Shown: piece after piece, positions 10,801 to 22,034 of the stretch
Layout: each line of letters opens with the position of its first letter
How positions within the stretch are numbered: the first letter of the stretch is position 1
The notes under the pieces: model-generated
The model's database searches: none
What the model was told of the DNA's origin: nothing
What the model saw: the letters and a program-made list of their open reading frames with translations, nothing else
Origin: Luidia sarsii
Lineage: Eukaryota; Echinodermata; Asteroidea; Paxillosida; Luidiidae
NCBI GenBank assembly: GCA_949987565.1
Contig: OX465114.1
Location: 5,980,832 to 6,044,831, forward strand
DNA: 64,000 nucleotides
Reading direction: 5' to 3'
Position numbers and translations under genes: made by a program

Positions 10801-12593
10801 TGCTGAACTGCCTTTCACTGGCAAACTGGAAAATCAGCTCAAAATTAGAACAAAGAGGTTTCAGACCAGTTTCCTCCCACGGTCTGCCTCTCTCTGGAAT
10901 TCCTTTCCTTGATCTTACCCTTTTTAAAAGGAATGTCAATTCCTATCTCCAGCCTTCCTGAGTTCCTCCCTACCCCCCTTTCCTTAGCCTAAAGTCCCAA
11001 GTTTCCCGTTTTCTAAAATCCAAATTCCGTTTTCTTAGAATTGAAAATTCCATGTTCTTCGGTTTTCTAAACGACTCTCCAGTTTCAACATACCTTTCAC
11101 TATAGTAATCAATGTAATCAACTGTCCAAGTCCGCAAAAAAAGATCACTAAACTTATACATAGTATGATTGAAGTTTCGCTGTCAAAAATCGCACGCACG
11201 TGGTACCCGCTTGTATAATATCACAGTTACTGACCTGCACACGCAATAATTATTACTGTACACGCATGTATTATTCATGACCACATGCACAGAGCGATGT
11301 GGCAGTCTAGGTTTCAAGACTTTCCTTGCGGTCATTCCTCGCGTGATGGCTTTATAATACCACTCGCTGCACAAAGCGTGCTGTCACATGAATCAAACTG
11401 CTTGAACCCAAGACTCAATTTGCATTTTGACACGAAATTCCATCCGTTTTCCGTATCGCGGAGGACTTCGGACTTTACCGTAGCCCTTAACCCTGAGTGG
11501 CTTTTAGCCTTGTTTTGGGTGAATCTGCATTAATAAAAAAAATCTGAGAATGAATGTACACATTTCCGATAACTCAAATGATGCAACTTACATGTACTGC
11601 AGGGGTGCAGGCCTCAAACATACACCAAATTAAAGCTTATAAAATGGGCTTTCCATCCATGGGTGAAGCAAAATTTTGAGAAATTGTGACTTGTAAGTAG
11701 CAGAGTAGGTCACATATACAAATTATAATACACAACCTCAACCATCTTGGTGGTTATGTGACTAAGACATCTGCACCAGAAAGCAGGAATCACAGGTTTG
11801 AGCTGCCAGTATTTTGGTTAACAATCAGGTTATCAGGCAAAGCCCTGAGCATGCAGTGCTAATTACACATTGTGTACAGCAAATCTTCACTAGAATACAT
11901 TGAACTTACCTTGAACTTATGTTGGTCATTTATTTGACGTCCTAGGGGTCTGTTCATCATTGATGGTAATAGTGTCTTGCGTCAGATTACCATGAATGAT
12001 TTGCCTGTTGGCCGCTCCGTGGATGAGACCCTGAGACTGGTGCAAGCTTTCCAGTATACGGACGACAAGGGAGAAGTCTGCCCAGCGGGTTGGAAGCCAG
12101 GCAGTGACACTGTGAGTATGACCACACAGAACCCTCCATGCCTAATGCACTAATGCACGTGATGAATGCTCGGTCCTTTTCCAAAATCCGGCTTAGACTC
12201 TGGCTCCGGCTTTGTCTCTCTGGTTGTTTCGTCATTATTAAAGGCATGAAAACGTGAGGCCTTCGCTTTTGAATATAATGCTACATTTTGAAAAAAACAA
12301 AATCCAAAGCTTTAACTTCAGCAAAGAACTCCAACCGGGCTTTTCAGCTTTTGGATAACAGAGACGATGCCGGAGTCAAACCCTAAGCCAGGTTTGGAAA
12401 AAGGCCATGGTTCACCCTTCCACCAATTAGGTTGGCAAAATCTCAGAAAAAAACCACTTTCCTCAGAGATTGCTGGAGTAAGGGACCGCAGTCTGATTTT
12501 ACTTCTTTTTGTTTCAACTTTATTTTTTTCCCACAGATTATTCCCAATCCAGAGGATAAACTCAAGTATTTCAGCAAGCAGAATGACCAGTAA
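4804..12593 (+). CDS. PRDX4: Peroxiredoxin-4-like, secreted/ER 2-Cys peroxiredoxin (6 exons, complete)
   Basis: Thiol peroxidase that reduces hydrogen peroxide in the endoplasmic reticulum. Coding exons: 4804-4978, 7680-7797, 9451-9567, 10243-10365, 11946-12111 and 12537-12593. All have GT..AG borders and keep phase, giving 251 residues (human PRDX4 has 271). Residues 1-27 look like a signal peptide ending VFA. Next comes [14 protein letters not shown], the PRDX4-specific N-terminal segment whose Cys31 matches the extra disulfide cysteine of the ER form. The peroxidatic site FVCPTE has Cys102 and the resolving site EVCPAGW has Cys223. GGLG (145-148) and the C-terminal Tyr244-Phe245 pair are both present, the marks of eukaryotic, hyperoxidation-sensitive enzymes. 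The start at 4804 was chosen because it opens directly on the signal peptide; an in-frame upstream ATG would add a poorly conserved leader. Introns 1 and 2 carry transposons. The assignment rests on whole-length family similarity and is firm. Confidence 0.95.
5869..6175 (+). mobile_element. hAT-like MITE R, copy 1 (uninterrupted)
   Basis: About 307 bp in PRDX4 intron 1. The ends resemble CATGGCTCGAAT...GAGCCCTG, a worn hAT-type CAGGGCTCGAAAT inverted repeat. The flanks share roughly TG(T)TCCCT, consistent with an 8-bp target duplication. It has no coding capacity. The same sequence lies at 43884-52413, interrupted there by two later insertions, so this copy shows what that locus looked like before them. 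Confidence 0.7.
6244..7664. mobile_element. hAT-like non-autonomous element against PRDX4 exon 2
   Basis: The left end CAGGGCAGGAAATTC (from 6244) and right end GAGTTCCTGCCCTG (to 7664) form an inverted repeat starting CAGGG, the usual hAT signature. Flanking octamers TATATTTT and TATTTTGT agree at six of eight positions, fitting a worn 8-bp duplication. Subterminal words GGCAATTGCCGTCGTGCCC recur near both ends. The interior holds a TGTACA-rich patch (about 6565-6655). The right end lies 15 bp from the PRDX4 exon 2 acceptor at 7679, so part of its polypyrimidine tract (TTCCTGCCCTG) is transposon sequence. No transposase domain is visible beyond one possible short exon. Confidence 0.7.
6893..6982 (+). 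other. Possible 30-codon first exon inside the hAT-like element
   Basis: An ATG in good context (ACCATGC) opens 30 codons beginning [14 protein letters not shown]. They run to CAG followed by GTAGGC, a plausible splice donor. It lies inside the transposon, downstream of its TGTACA patch, so it may be the leftover 5' exon of a lost transposase. It is too short to identify and may be chance. Confidence 0.2.
7870..8428. repeat. Interspersed repeat S, copy 1 (PRDX4 intron 2)
   Basis: Built from inverted and direct copies of AAAATCCAACA / TGTTGGATTTTGTTGG and TTAGGTACCAATGG words. A close copy lies at 61204-61655, sharing the internal run about ACTGCCACACACTCCAACACTTGACCAG and the right end AGGTATGCTTCCTAGTGAAAGAGCC. 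No ORF of interest. A MITE-like element is likely; family unknown. Confidence 0.7.
9149..9217 (+). mobile_element. tRNA-derived SINE module (family 1)
   Basis: GGCTGGATAGCTCAGATGG (A-box region) is followed by GAGGTTCAAATCC (B-box region) and CCAGTCAA. The flanking CCAAAGACTAGTTGACTATT...GGCCACCATCTAAG is shared with the other copies in this window. The arms do not close into a functional tRNA acceptor stem, so this is a SINE and not a tRNA gene. It lies in PRDX4 intron 2. Confidence 0.75.
10030..10215. repeat. AATCGCG-rich MITE-like segment (PRDX4 intron 3)
   Basis: Clustered words AATCGCGTTTATT, GCGATTATTTG and GGATCGCGATCC occur on both strands just before the exon 4 acceptor. The right part can fold back on itself. 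The left limit is unclear (perhaps from 9760). No coding signal. Confidence 0.4.
10440..10975 (+). pseudogene. Two LINE 3'-end remnants (PRDX4 intron 4)
   Basis: Translated pieces of the type RTA(L)WNSLP followed by short Leu/Ser-rich ends appear twice, near 10530-10780 and 10840-10965. This is the usual C-terminus of CR1/Jockey-like LINE ORF2. The first copy ends with the tail CCTTGAGTGGGCTTTTGAGG...CATTCATAAAAAAA. Frames are broken. Clade uncertain. Confidence 0.5.
11290..11540 (+). mobile_element. LINE 3'-tail remnant
   Basis: Carries the same 3' tail as the copy at 10700-10765 (CCCTGAGTGGCTTTTAGCCTTGTTTTGGG, then TAATAAAAAAA), so it is another dead LINE 3' end in PRDX4 intron 4. Confidence 0.45.
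11740..11925 (+). mobile_element. tRNA-derived SINE (family 2), worn copy
   Basis: Shares the order GGTGGTTATGTGACTAAGAC, then a B-box-like stretch, then CAAAGCCCTGAGCATGCAGTGCT and AGCAAATCTTC with copies at 14155, 23425, 30035 (minus) and 62054. In better copies the head reads GTGGTCCAGTGGTTAAGA with GGGTTCGAATCCCG. Just upstream of PRDX4 exon 5. Confidence 0.55.
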
Positions 12594-13005
12594 CCCCCCA
12601 TGGACATGGAAAAGCCAAAAGCTTGTCCGCTATTCTTGAGAAAAGTATTTGATTTGACTTCTTTTGTTCTCTCTTGAATAGGCTGATGTAGAGAATCTTT
12701 CGTTTGTAGTCGGTAGCAGCTTATTTTCAAGGGGAAGGGGGCAAGTCTATCGTTGAAACTTTTTTGTTGATTGTGAAACAATTGAAGGACATTCCTTTAT
12801 ATTATTTTTTCCCGATGGATTTGCCCTGGATTTATTATTCTTTTTTTTCTATCATATTCTGTTTGAGTCTTTATCTGTGAGATTAGTCCCTTTTGATTTG
12901 GTGTCGGCCACTTTAATGCCCTGTTTGATGTTGACAAAGATTTAGAAACTAAAATGCAGGAATCTTGAAATACTATGAAGAGGTGTCAATTCTTAGAATT
13001 TGAGC
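12594..13005. other. PRDX4 3' flank, probable 3' UTR
   Basis: AT-rich sequence after the PRDX4 stop codon with no ORF. No canonical AATAAA was found before the MITE that begins at 13006; an AATAAA at about 13213 lies inside that MITE. The transcript end is therefore not placed. Confidence 0.35.
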
Positions 13006-13386
13006 TTAAAGGCCCTATGATACAACATTGGTAAAAGTCAAAAGATTGCCACAGTTTGTATGTTAAACCATTAAACATTCAAAAAAAAAAATCCTGCGAA
13101 GGTTTTAGCTCAAATTAATGGTAATCTGAGAATGTAGAAAAATGCCAAAAAATAACGTCACGGTTTTTGATAGTTTATTACTTGCGAGTTTAATAGTTTA
13201 TTACTTGCGAGTAATAAATTATTTGTCGATGTTTGAGTGAAGATTTCTCGATAAGTACAGCATCCCAGACTGTATAGATTTCAACATGAGGATTCAATCA
13301 TGACCATATACAAACTGTGTCAATAAGAAGGAAATCTGTGGACATTGATGTTTTTCGATCTTTCCAATGTTGTATTGGGCCTTTAA
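13006..13386. mobile_element. TTAAAGGCCC-ended MITE, copy 1
   Basis: Inverted ends TTAAAGGCCC...CAACATTGG and CCAATGTTGTATTGGGCCTTTAA border 381 bp with no coding capacity. A related, inverted copy lies at about 55885-56425. Some internal sequence is also shared (the TCGATGTTTGAGTGAAG and ATCCCAGACTGTA type words). Confidence 0.7.
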
Positions 13387-13789
13387 TGGACATTACATGT
13401 ATGATCAGTTTTATGCTCATTTATGGTAATTTTGATTTTTTTTTCTCGACCTTGTCTTCAAATCAGAAGGACCATGCAATTTAACTGTTATTCATGAGTT
13501 GACCATTAACTGGAGTGGCCTGGGTTCTAACCCTACCCAGGGATGAGTCACTTTTTGTTAGCTTCTGATCTCCAGTAGGGGTGAAGGCGTATGCCTTGTG
13601 TCAGGGTTAGTCACTCTTAGATATATCCTCATCTTGTTTCATTTTAAGGGCTTATTTTCTCATTTTCCTAAAAAAAAGATTAAGGTCTAACATGAATTGT
13701 GACCCTTTGTTTGATTTCATGATACTCATCGTAACTTTCGTCCAATCGTGTGACGATGATCGCTGCACAGAAACCATATGGCCTAGTAC

Positions 13790-14290
13790 TTACCATGGGT
13801 TATCAATATAGCGAGCTTTTGTTTTACGACGGAGAGCACAAAGTACAGGTATGGAGGATTTCACAGATCATGTAAGTTCCTGCACACAAGCTCCTGTCCT
13901 GTTTGGAAGCAGTTTTGTTCTGTTTACGTGACAGGTATGCACTTCACCGCACTAGTATATCAAATTACACGTGTGAGTGTTGCTCACATATTACTGTACG
14001 TTATGCAGTAACTGACCACTCTGCACTCTATTTTCGACCAGACACTATTTCCCCTCACAACGGTCCCAGATTTGAGTAGCACGACGACTTGCAGATTGTC
14101 GCGCATGCGCAAAACAATTTTCGGCTCGAAGGACTGTACTAGTGTAGGTGAAATTCTGATGAAATCTTTTCATCAGGCATCGGGCAAAGCACCGAGCATT
14201 CAGTGTTTATCACGTCGAGCAAGGGCAAAACCTCATTGAATTAGGTCTCTCCTGTCGTAAAACAAAAGCTGGTGACTGGTACATGTAAGT
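13790..14290. repeat. Inverted arms around a SINE tail
   Basis: AGCTTTTGTTTTACGAC near 13815 is mirrored by GTCGTAAAACAAAAGCT near 14255. Between them lies a family 2 SINE tail (about 14170-14245: GGGCAAAGCACCGAGCATTCAGTG...GGGCAAAACCTCATTGAAT). The outer sequence (ACCATATGG...TTACCATGGGTTATCA) recurs near 25950, 26220 and 39740. It is likely an old composite MITE. Confidence 0.5.
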
Positions 14291-14299
14291 TGAGTTACG

Positions 14300-15060
14300 A
14301 TGTGAAATCCACTGTTGGTTTTATATTGGCCCGCTGCCATTTAAAAGAAGCCTACATTGGAATAGCACTCGAAAGGTTTCCTAAGCTTTTCCTTTCTGTC
14401 TTGAGTATTCCCAGTTTTTGATAAAAAAAAGGGTTTTAATCCTTTGGTGGCACCGCACACAAACGTAAACCAAAAACAATTTGCCTGATTGCTAAAACCA
14501 AAGTGGCCATGAGATACTTAAAATACCGGTGCTGTAAAGCACATTGTAGATACACTCCCAAATCAACCAGAATTTTAAAGCAAACTTTGAGTATTCCTTG
14601 ATACCTATCTTATTTAAAGATGGCCTTTTTTTTGGATCGGGGAAAATCTCCCACTGCAAAGCATTATTACCAGCTGTTATCATAGCAATGTTCATGTGCT
14701 GGTTTGTATTGCTGCAATGCACAGGAATTGGTCAGACTCTTATTACTGGTAATTGTTTTATTAGCCTTTGCGGCATTAACTATAGCACTGTGGCACCCTC
14801 AAAACACCACAAGTGTTATACTAGAGGGGTATTGCATTTATACATGTATGCATTGTATTCTGTGGATCACTTTCCCAGATGTGCTTTCTGCAGTGTATTT
14901 GGGGGCTTAGGGGTCCTGTGGTTTTGCCTTTTGCCTAAAATATTAAGGCAAAAAGTCTTAACGAATGCAATACAGGCTTGGAGATGCTTCAGAAAACTTT
15001 GCCTCAGTCCAGAATTGACTCAATCCACCAGCAACATCCTTATGGCAAGGGTTGTGGTGG
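14300..15060. other. Intergenic, no gene recognised
   Basis: Several ORFs of 70-160 codons cross this stretch but none shows a domain, compositional signal or splice pattern. I see only unique-looking AT-rich DNA. Confidence 0.4.
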
Positions 15061-15067
15061 CAGGGCT

Positions 15068-15282
15068 GGGCCCTATTTCATAGAGCTGCTTAAGCATGAA
15101 AATCTGCTAAGCAGGAAAAGTATTCCTCATCTAAACAGGATTATAAATCACATTAGGATGCAATCTCAATTGCATCTGACTTGTATTTGATTATTATTTG
15201 CTTAGCATGAAACCAAAGTGAAGTTTTGCTAGGCAAGCTGAAGCAAATGTTGATGCTTAAGCAGGTCTATGAAATTGGCCCC
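15068..15282. mobile_element. MITE with GGGCCC..TTTCATAGA ends
   Basis: Left end GGGCCCTATTTCATAGAGCT and right end AGGTCTATGAAATTGGCCCC are inverted copies, each followed inward by GCTTAAGC-type words. The total is 215 bp with no ORF. Target duplication not clear. Confidence 0.75.
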
Positions 15283-15599
15283 TGGTTCTGTGGTATACTA
15301 CATGTAGTTACATGTGTGAGTGTCTGCATAAGGCCTTGTAGGTTGTGTTGCAGGACACTGGTGTATTCCTGAGACCCATAGACCATCTTAAGACCTGTCA
15401 TGGTTTGGTCACTGGAGGCATCCAGAATATTTCACAGAGCATGTCTGAAACTAGCCTCAGTTGCAGTTCTGTCTTTGCTCTGCTCACAGATTGCGGTACT
15501 TTTTAAATTTCAGTCAAACAATTGAAGGAAAAAACTGGAAACTTGTGAACAATTGTTCAAGATTGTTAAAAAGTATATCCAGTCAGTTTTTCCTTCTTT

Positions 15600-15898
15600 T
15601 CTTGACTTTGATGAAAAAGCTGCATCCATTTGTTGTGACCCTTGAACTGCTGTCGCCAGGTTTACAATAATCGGCTGGTTTCATATGAATGAATATGGGG
15701 GCGTGATCCAATATGCAGCAATTAATGGTAGAATGCGTCAGGCTGGTACCCCCACCCTTTGGTACCCAAAGACTACTGTAGTTAACTATTATTTGGGGAA
15801 GCTGCCATCTACATGTGTGTAAGGGCTGGATTGCTCAGATGGTAAGAGCGCTGGTATGCACATACTGAGGTCTCGGGTTCAAGTCCCGGTCTTGTCAA
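15600..15898 (+). mobile_element. tRNA-derived SINE family 1, long copy
   Basis: The tRNA-like module (15823-15897: GGCTGGATTGCTCAGATGG, then GGGTTCAAGTCCCGG) is the best preserved in the window. It is preceded by about 200 bp shared with copies at 21465 and 31955 (TTTACAA..., GGGGGCGTGATCC, CCCCCACCC...CAAAGACTA). The tRNA part is thus internal in this repeat, not at the 5' end. Confidence 0.75.
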
Positions 15899-16599
15899 AG
15901 TTTTCGTCCAAAAATACCTTTTATTTAGGTTGTTTCTTCATTGATTGGTCATTGATGAATACTTGTACTTAAGGCCATAGTAAAAAAGATACTTGAGAAT
16001 GGGAGGCAGAGCAGATTAGGAACTTAACTTGCCTAGGCCATGGTTTGCAAAAGCTCCTCTATCCTACAATGTTCAAAATGTTGCCAGTTTTTCTAACTTT
16101 GTAAGAAGCCTTGCAACTTTCAGAGAATTCAAGAAATAAACTTTTAAGTTCTTAAATCACTTTTAACTGATGACTCGTGTCTTTATTAGATTATTTGTCT
16201 TTGTCGTTCTATGCATTATCTTGTCAAAAGTGGCTTTTCTGAAAATTGAGGTGAAAATAGCCGAATAGGGCTGTAGAGTAATATACAAAATTGTTGGTAA
16301 CTGCTTACAGACTAAAATGTTTGAAATGCAAATCTTCTTAAATTCAGAGGGTGTGACATTCCAATTCTTTCGGGACCTTTCTCTTGAACGTTAGGCTGTC
16401 TAGTACGACTGTTACTAGCTAGCAGCCTGATTCATTTGACATGTATTATACAGAAATTGGCTGCAGCCACTAATTAATGACTTCCATAGACGTGTGTATT
16501 ATCAAGCCATAGCCAATGAATACAGACACGGTCATATGCTGCACCTTTCAAGTGCTTAGAACTCGACCCAATAGCTTCCTCAATCTTTGCCCAGTTGTT

Positions 16600-17156
16600 G
16601 CTAGTTTATTTTGAATGCTCCTGACCTGTGCCCCCACCCCGACAAGAAGTAGTTGTGAAGGCCGCCATCTAAGGGCTGGATAGCGCACATGGTAAGAGTG
16701 CTGGTAGGCAAAAGGTATCGTTCACCGTCAAAGTTTTCTTTGCCATTTTTCAATTTGTTCAAAAGCTCTTTAAGTTTTTCCCCTTTCTTTTTATTTGTTT
16801 GAAAAAAATAACGCCTTTATGGATCAATTACTTTGGCGATGTTTGGAACACAGCATTGTCTGGCAAGTTGGCATTGTTCCAGTATTTTTCTGCTTTTTCT
16901 CTCTTCTTGTCTCCAGCCAACTGCTGATTTGTTCAAATGCTCCCAGTCATTTTCTTCCATCATTTGTTCGACTGAATTATTCCTAGTAGAGATATATGGC
17001 AGTTAATGGTTGAATTGCTTCTGACAGGCGCCCCACCCCGGCAAAGACTAGTCGACAATTTGGGAAGGCCATCATGTAATGGCTGGATAGCTCAGATGGT
17101 AAGAGCTCTGGTACACAAAACCAGAGGTCTCTGTTTCAAATTCTGGTCCTGTCAAA
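16600..17156 (+). mobile_element. Two further SINE family 1 copies
   Basis: tRNA-like modules at 16674-16730 and 17081-17156. Each is preceded by CCCCACCCCG.CAA and a GGC.GCCATC or GGCCATCATG leader, and separated by the shared 3' body (CAATTTGTTCAAA..CTC, TTTTTCTTCC, GACTGAATTATTCC). The first has lost most of its B box. Confidence 0.7.
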
Positions 17157-17159
17157 GGT

Positions 17160-18260
17160 AAAAAATACTATTCCACAGTGAATTTAATCCCCGCAAGGCT
17201 ATGTGGTGCGGACATCTTTAAAAGTTCTTGAGAAACCACACAAAACCATTTTTAGATATGATTTATCCAAGTCAGATTTTTGAATTCAATAACCCCCCCA
17301 AAAAGGATGAAGAACAATCAGAAAATCAGCAGGGAATCATTTCAATCATGGTAATATTGCAGTTTTTATTCACTATACGGCATAAGGAATATATATGTCT
17401 TACATTGCATGTAAAAATTAAATTAGGCAAAGCATGACACAATGTCTTCAAACTTCTCTCAGAACAACTCATGTTAGACTTTTAAGGCAATTTCTTCGCT
17501 GTAAAGGAACCTGTACAAAAAAAATTTGAAGAAAAGAAGACTTGTGAGACAAGTACAGGTACAACACCAGCAAGAAGTCCCTCTTCAACAATGTACATGT
17601 TTTCTTGGCTAAACCTCTCCATAATTACATCCATATGGTAGCTGCAAGTTCTGCAGATTGGAGGCACAAGAAAGAGTGAAATATCACAAGCAGTATGAGA
17701 CCTGAACTGTTTTCTCGCTTCAAAACCACTAACTTGGGCCAAGGATCACCAGAACTTACACAATTTCTCCTAAGGAGAGTTTAATCATGTATTTTTGTCT
17801 TTCCATTCATGGATTTTCAGAGAAAGTTATATGCGATTTAATATTGGCATTGACTCATCACAAAGTCCTCGGAAAAGGGACGTTATACATGTACCTCAAT
17901 TTGCCGTCCATCCAAACTGCTACCATTTCTACAAATGCGACATCGTCCGACTTACATGTATCTCACGAAAAATAAAATGATTAACCACCATCTTGTCTTC
18001 TTTAAGAAGACAAATAGATGCTGCAAATCTGCATAAATTTGCATATACTGTATCTGCATTTTGTGTGCAGTTTTTGAAAGGCAATCACGTTATCATCCCT
18101 CTTTTTTGCAAATATCAAAGGATAGAGTGCCTTGTCAAATGAAATCTTTTGGGTGCAGTACTTCTTTGGTCAAGAGCCAACCCAATGTATGTACACATAC
18201 TTGTACATGTAGTAGAGTTTCATTTTGTTAAGGGTGCAGTTCAAACCAAATCCCTTTCAC
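17160..18260. other. Intergenic, no gene recognised
   Basis: AT-rich DNA with short ORFs lacking any domain signal. Only brief TACATG-type simple motifs are seen. Confidence 0.4.
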
Positions 18261-18269
18261 AAACATGGC

Positions 18270-18745
18270 TCAGGCTTTAGCCTTTGGCTTGGCCTTACCT
18301 TTGATCTTAGCCTTAGCTTTCTTCATGGTTTTGACCTTAGTGTGACTTTGGCTCTTGTCTTTGCTTGAGCTAAGGCTCAGGCTCTGACCTTGATATATGC
18401 TCGAGTCTAGACTTAGTATACATTGTAGGTCTTGGCTCAGAGTCTGACATTGATACTTGCTTGAGCTAAGGCTCGGGCCTTGGTTAAGGCTCCGACCTTG
18501 ATATCTTCTTGAGCTTGGACTCAGGCCTTGGTTTAGGCTCTGACCTTGATATATGCTTGAGTCTAGACTTAGTATACATTGTAGGTCTTGGCTCAGAGTC
18601 TGAAATCGATATTTGCTTGAGCTAAGGCTCAGGCCTTGGCATAGGCTCTGACCTTGATATTTTCTTGACCTTAGACTTCGACCTTGTCTTAACCTCTGAC
18701 CTTAAAATTTGCTTGAGCTTAGGCCTTGGCCATGGTTTCTGCTCT
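18270..18745 (+). repeat. Irregular satellite of TTGAGCTTAGGCTC / CTCTGACCTTGATAT words
   Basis: Degenerate short units are organised into at least one higher-order repeat. About 100 bp beginning CTCTGACCTTGATATATGC at 18379 returns with few changes at 18538, a spacing near 160 bp. It has no coding meaning. Confidence 0.7.
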
Positions 18746-19199
18746 TGGTTTCCACCCATTTTCCAGAACCAGGTAAACTGGCTATTGTACTCGGGACAGA
18801 TATGTTCTGAACAAGGAGACAGAGCTATACCTTTAGAGAAAAGCTAGATCTTCAGAATGGCAGAGACACATTTGGAACTACATGTAGATCCACAGTTGAC
18901 GTTCATAGAAGGGACTGATACTATCCAATGTAAGGCTCATATCTATAATGAGGAGCATGATTGGAAATGAATCCATAATTAGTTTATCTTATCACATACA
19001 CCAGATTTTGTACATAGAGTATTGTAGGTTACTTTTAAGTTATTTTTTAATGGAAATCAATCCCATTATAGAGTTGATACAATAATTTTTAGGAGTTGAT
19101 CTTATGGTTAATGTAGATTTAAATTCTTAAAATAAAACAAAAAAAATTAAAGTGGAAGAGTGATATATAATGTGCAGATTTATTTTGAAAGATAAAGTA

Positions 19200-19300
19200 G
19201 TAATGGGAAGGCTGCCATCTAAGGGTTTGATAACTCACATGGTAAGAGTGCTTTAGTGTTGAGCCAGAGTTCAGTCCAGGTCCAGTCAAACGTACTTTTC
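19200..19300 (+). mobile_element. SINE family 1, degraded copy
   Basis: GGAAGGCTGCCATCTAAGG, TAACTCACATGGTAAGAGTG and CAGTCCAGGTCCAGTCAAA match the family in order, with a damaged B box. Confidence 0.65.
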
Positions 19301-21460
19301 TATTTTCATCAATTGTTCTTATTTCGCCATCAATTTTTCCCAGCAAATCCAAACAAATAAGTTATGTTTCACAGCGTGTATTATACTATTCCACTGTTCA
19401 TTCTCTGACTGAACCATTTTAATTTTTTGGTTCATTTTTCATGCCAGCAACATTTAGGAACTTAGATGGTGAAAACTAACAAAATCAGTCTCTCAGTTTG
19501 GATAAAACACTGCAAAGGAAATGCACCAAAGAATATACAAGGATATAAAGAGCCATTGAATAATTTCCTCCATACTGATTAGTATTGAGAACCACTTATG
19601 AAGTCATAAGACTATAATACTTGCGGATTACCTTCCCAGGTGGGTAGAAAATAATGCACCGATCATTTGGTATCCACATCTTGGAAATCTTCATGGAAAA
19701 CCAGCATCATCTGTACTGTTACATACATGTAGTTAATTCATTAACTCAATGTACATGTACATGTACATTGTACATGTGTACAGTACATGTACAGTACATC
19801 TAGGGCCACCAGAAATGGACTTTGCAAGAGCACATGTACATGTACACTGAGGAGTACTTGTATCACTAGCCATTATAAACAGACAATGTTGTCGAGTTAA
19901 GGACACATTTACAATGCAGTGATACCCACAGCCTAATAAGTGAAATGTTCCTTACAGATTCAAATGATAAATCATTAAAAAATTCCCCCAAATAGAGAAA
20001 AACTAAAATCCAAATGATGTATGTTAAGATACCAATGGTAACCCAAAAGCCAATGAGGATACTTCAGTACAAAACAAAAGCACTTTGATACATGTACATC
20101 ATTCTTTTAAGTAAAATACTTTTTTTGTTTAAGTAGGTAGGTACTCCAGGAACGGTGAACTGATTAGTGTCACATCGAGGTTGGATACCAGACACGTCAA
20201 TAGCAACAGTGTGGTATCATCTGGTATGTGTATATTTTTTGGGAAAAAAACCCGTCTGCATTATACATGTATGTATATTATTATGTTTATTTTAACCAGC
20301 CTGACAACAGTTTGAGATAAGCGGTATTGACGTTTCGAGTTACGGAGGATTTATTGTACATAAAGGCAGGCCTATTATTTTTGTTGGGAATACGGTAAGG
20401 ATTTGAGGTAAACGGAGGTTCAACTGTAGCCGGGATTGACTTATCAAGATTTTATTGTACAAGTACAGTACCACCCCCTAGGGGATGATAAGCCACATAT
20501 AATATTGTGCATTGGTTTGATTAGCTTCAAGAATGATAGGGCCAACTTCCAACTGTCACAGGAAGTAAGTGGGAACTAAGGGAATTAAAACTGTATGAAA
20601 CAAATAGGAGTTATTTGACTTTTGTCATGCTTTGTAAAAACACATTCCTACAACAACTGGGGGCGACAGCAGCTGAAATCGGCCACAAATTGTGACGGGA
20701 TTTTGGAGGTCAAATAAGACACTGAACTGATTTGAATCATTTTATTATCTTGAAACTTATCACTTGTATCACAACAGTGACACATGGTGCACAGCGACAC
20801 TGGCTTACATGAGGGCTGGAGGTCTGAAGATTGACGATTGAGTGTGGTATGAGTCCCCCCACCCACTTATACATACATGTACATGTATGTTTGCCTGTCA
20901 AAGTATTTGAAACTGATGCTGAGAATGGTCAGATTGGAAACCATTACCGAGCAGCAAGTAATGAACACACAAAGGGGCCCATGTTGTCGACCTCCTAGTC
21001 GGTGGGCCCTGGTAACTGGTCTCACTCTTCTGATTGAGCCCAGGCGAACGACAACAACTTGAGACAGCAGCACCTCTAATTGCTGCTTGCCTCATATGCA
21101 AGAAGAAGAGGAAAACAAAGGAGATGCTACATGTACATTACCATTCAGTACTCAGGAACCAGTTAATACCGGGGTATGTACATGTAAGTATGCCAACCAG
21201 TGATGCTCGTGTCCTTCCCCCCACCACTTTGGTTGGAAATGCAAGCCGCATTTTGAAGGAAGAAAATCTGATTTGTTAAGTGTGTCAATGATAAAATGTC
21301 AATTTCTGGCAATCGTCTTAAAAAAAATATACTTCTCCAGCCAATCCTTGTATATTTACAGTATGTATGTCCAATCATAAAGGTTTCTGTGGTCAGGTGA
21401 CCAGTGCTTTTTATAGAACCTTTAAATGAAAGAGAAAATAGTTTAGTTTGTCTACTTTGT
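19300..21460. other. Intergenic, no gene; TGTACA-rich patches
   Basis: Short runs of overlapping TGTACATGTACA occur near 19750-19800 and 20870-20890. No splice-compatible coding exon was recognised on either strand. Some ORFs around 20860-21690 are open only by chance. Confidence 0.4.
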
Positions 21461-21464
21461 GCAA

Positions 21465-21712
21465 TCCTTGAATTGTTGAAGCAAGGTTTACAACAAAATG
21501 CTGTTGGTATCTGAATGAAAACGGGGGCATGATCCCTAGAGGTACTGTACAGTATATGGCAGTTAAGGGTTGAATTCTTCTGACTGGCGCCCCCACCCTG
21601 CCAAAGATAATTATTAACATTTTGGGAAGGCCACCATCTAAACAGTGGATAGCTCAGATGATACTGATACATGTAGGTCATGTTCATTCCCCGGTCCAGT
21701 CAAACTTTCTTC
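21465..21712 (+). mobile_element. SINE family 1, long copy
   Basis: The upstream module (AAGCAAGGTTTACAACA, GGGGGCATGATCCC, TTCTGACTGGCGCCCCCACCC) is followed by the leader GGGAAGGCCACCATCTAA and a worn tRNA-like module. It confirms the internal position of the tRNA part in this family. Confidence 0.7.
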
Positions 21713-22034
21713 ACTATTCCTCAAATGGTTTGATTCTGAATAAATTATGCTTTAAATCATGTAACATGATCCTTCCAATGCGGAATATACTTTGAACGAG
21801 GCAAGCAAATAATTGTCAGTCAGTAATGTTGGTATATAAATATCAGTTTAAAATGTTCCTATGGTTCAATGCTGCGGTGTGCCAAAGTCTGCACTTTTCC
21901 AACTGAGTGACTGTTTGAAAAAATCAATGCCTCAAAAGCTTATGCTTCAATATTGTGACATAAATTTCGAGATGCACCTAGTGAGAGGCATACATGTACA
22001 TGTACAGTACATGGTGATCTTTGTACGTTCTGGG

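Noticed and set aside
10715..10939. ORFs in PRDX4 intron 4 as extra exons
   Set aside because: PRDX4 exons 4 and 5 join in phase and cover the family alignment without a gap; the ORFs are LINE remnants.
15823..15897. Possible functional tRNA gene
   Set aside because: A and B boxes are good, but the 5' and 3' ends do not pair as an acceptor stem and the same module recurs with a shared body, so it is a SINE.
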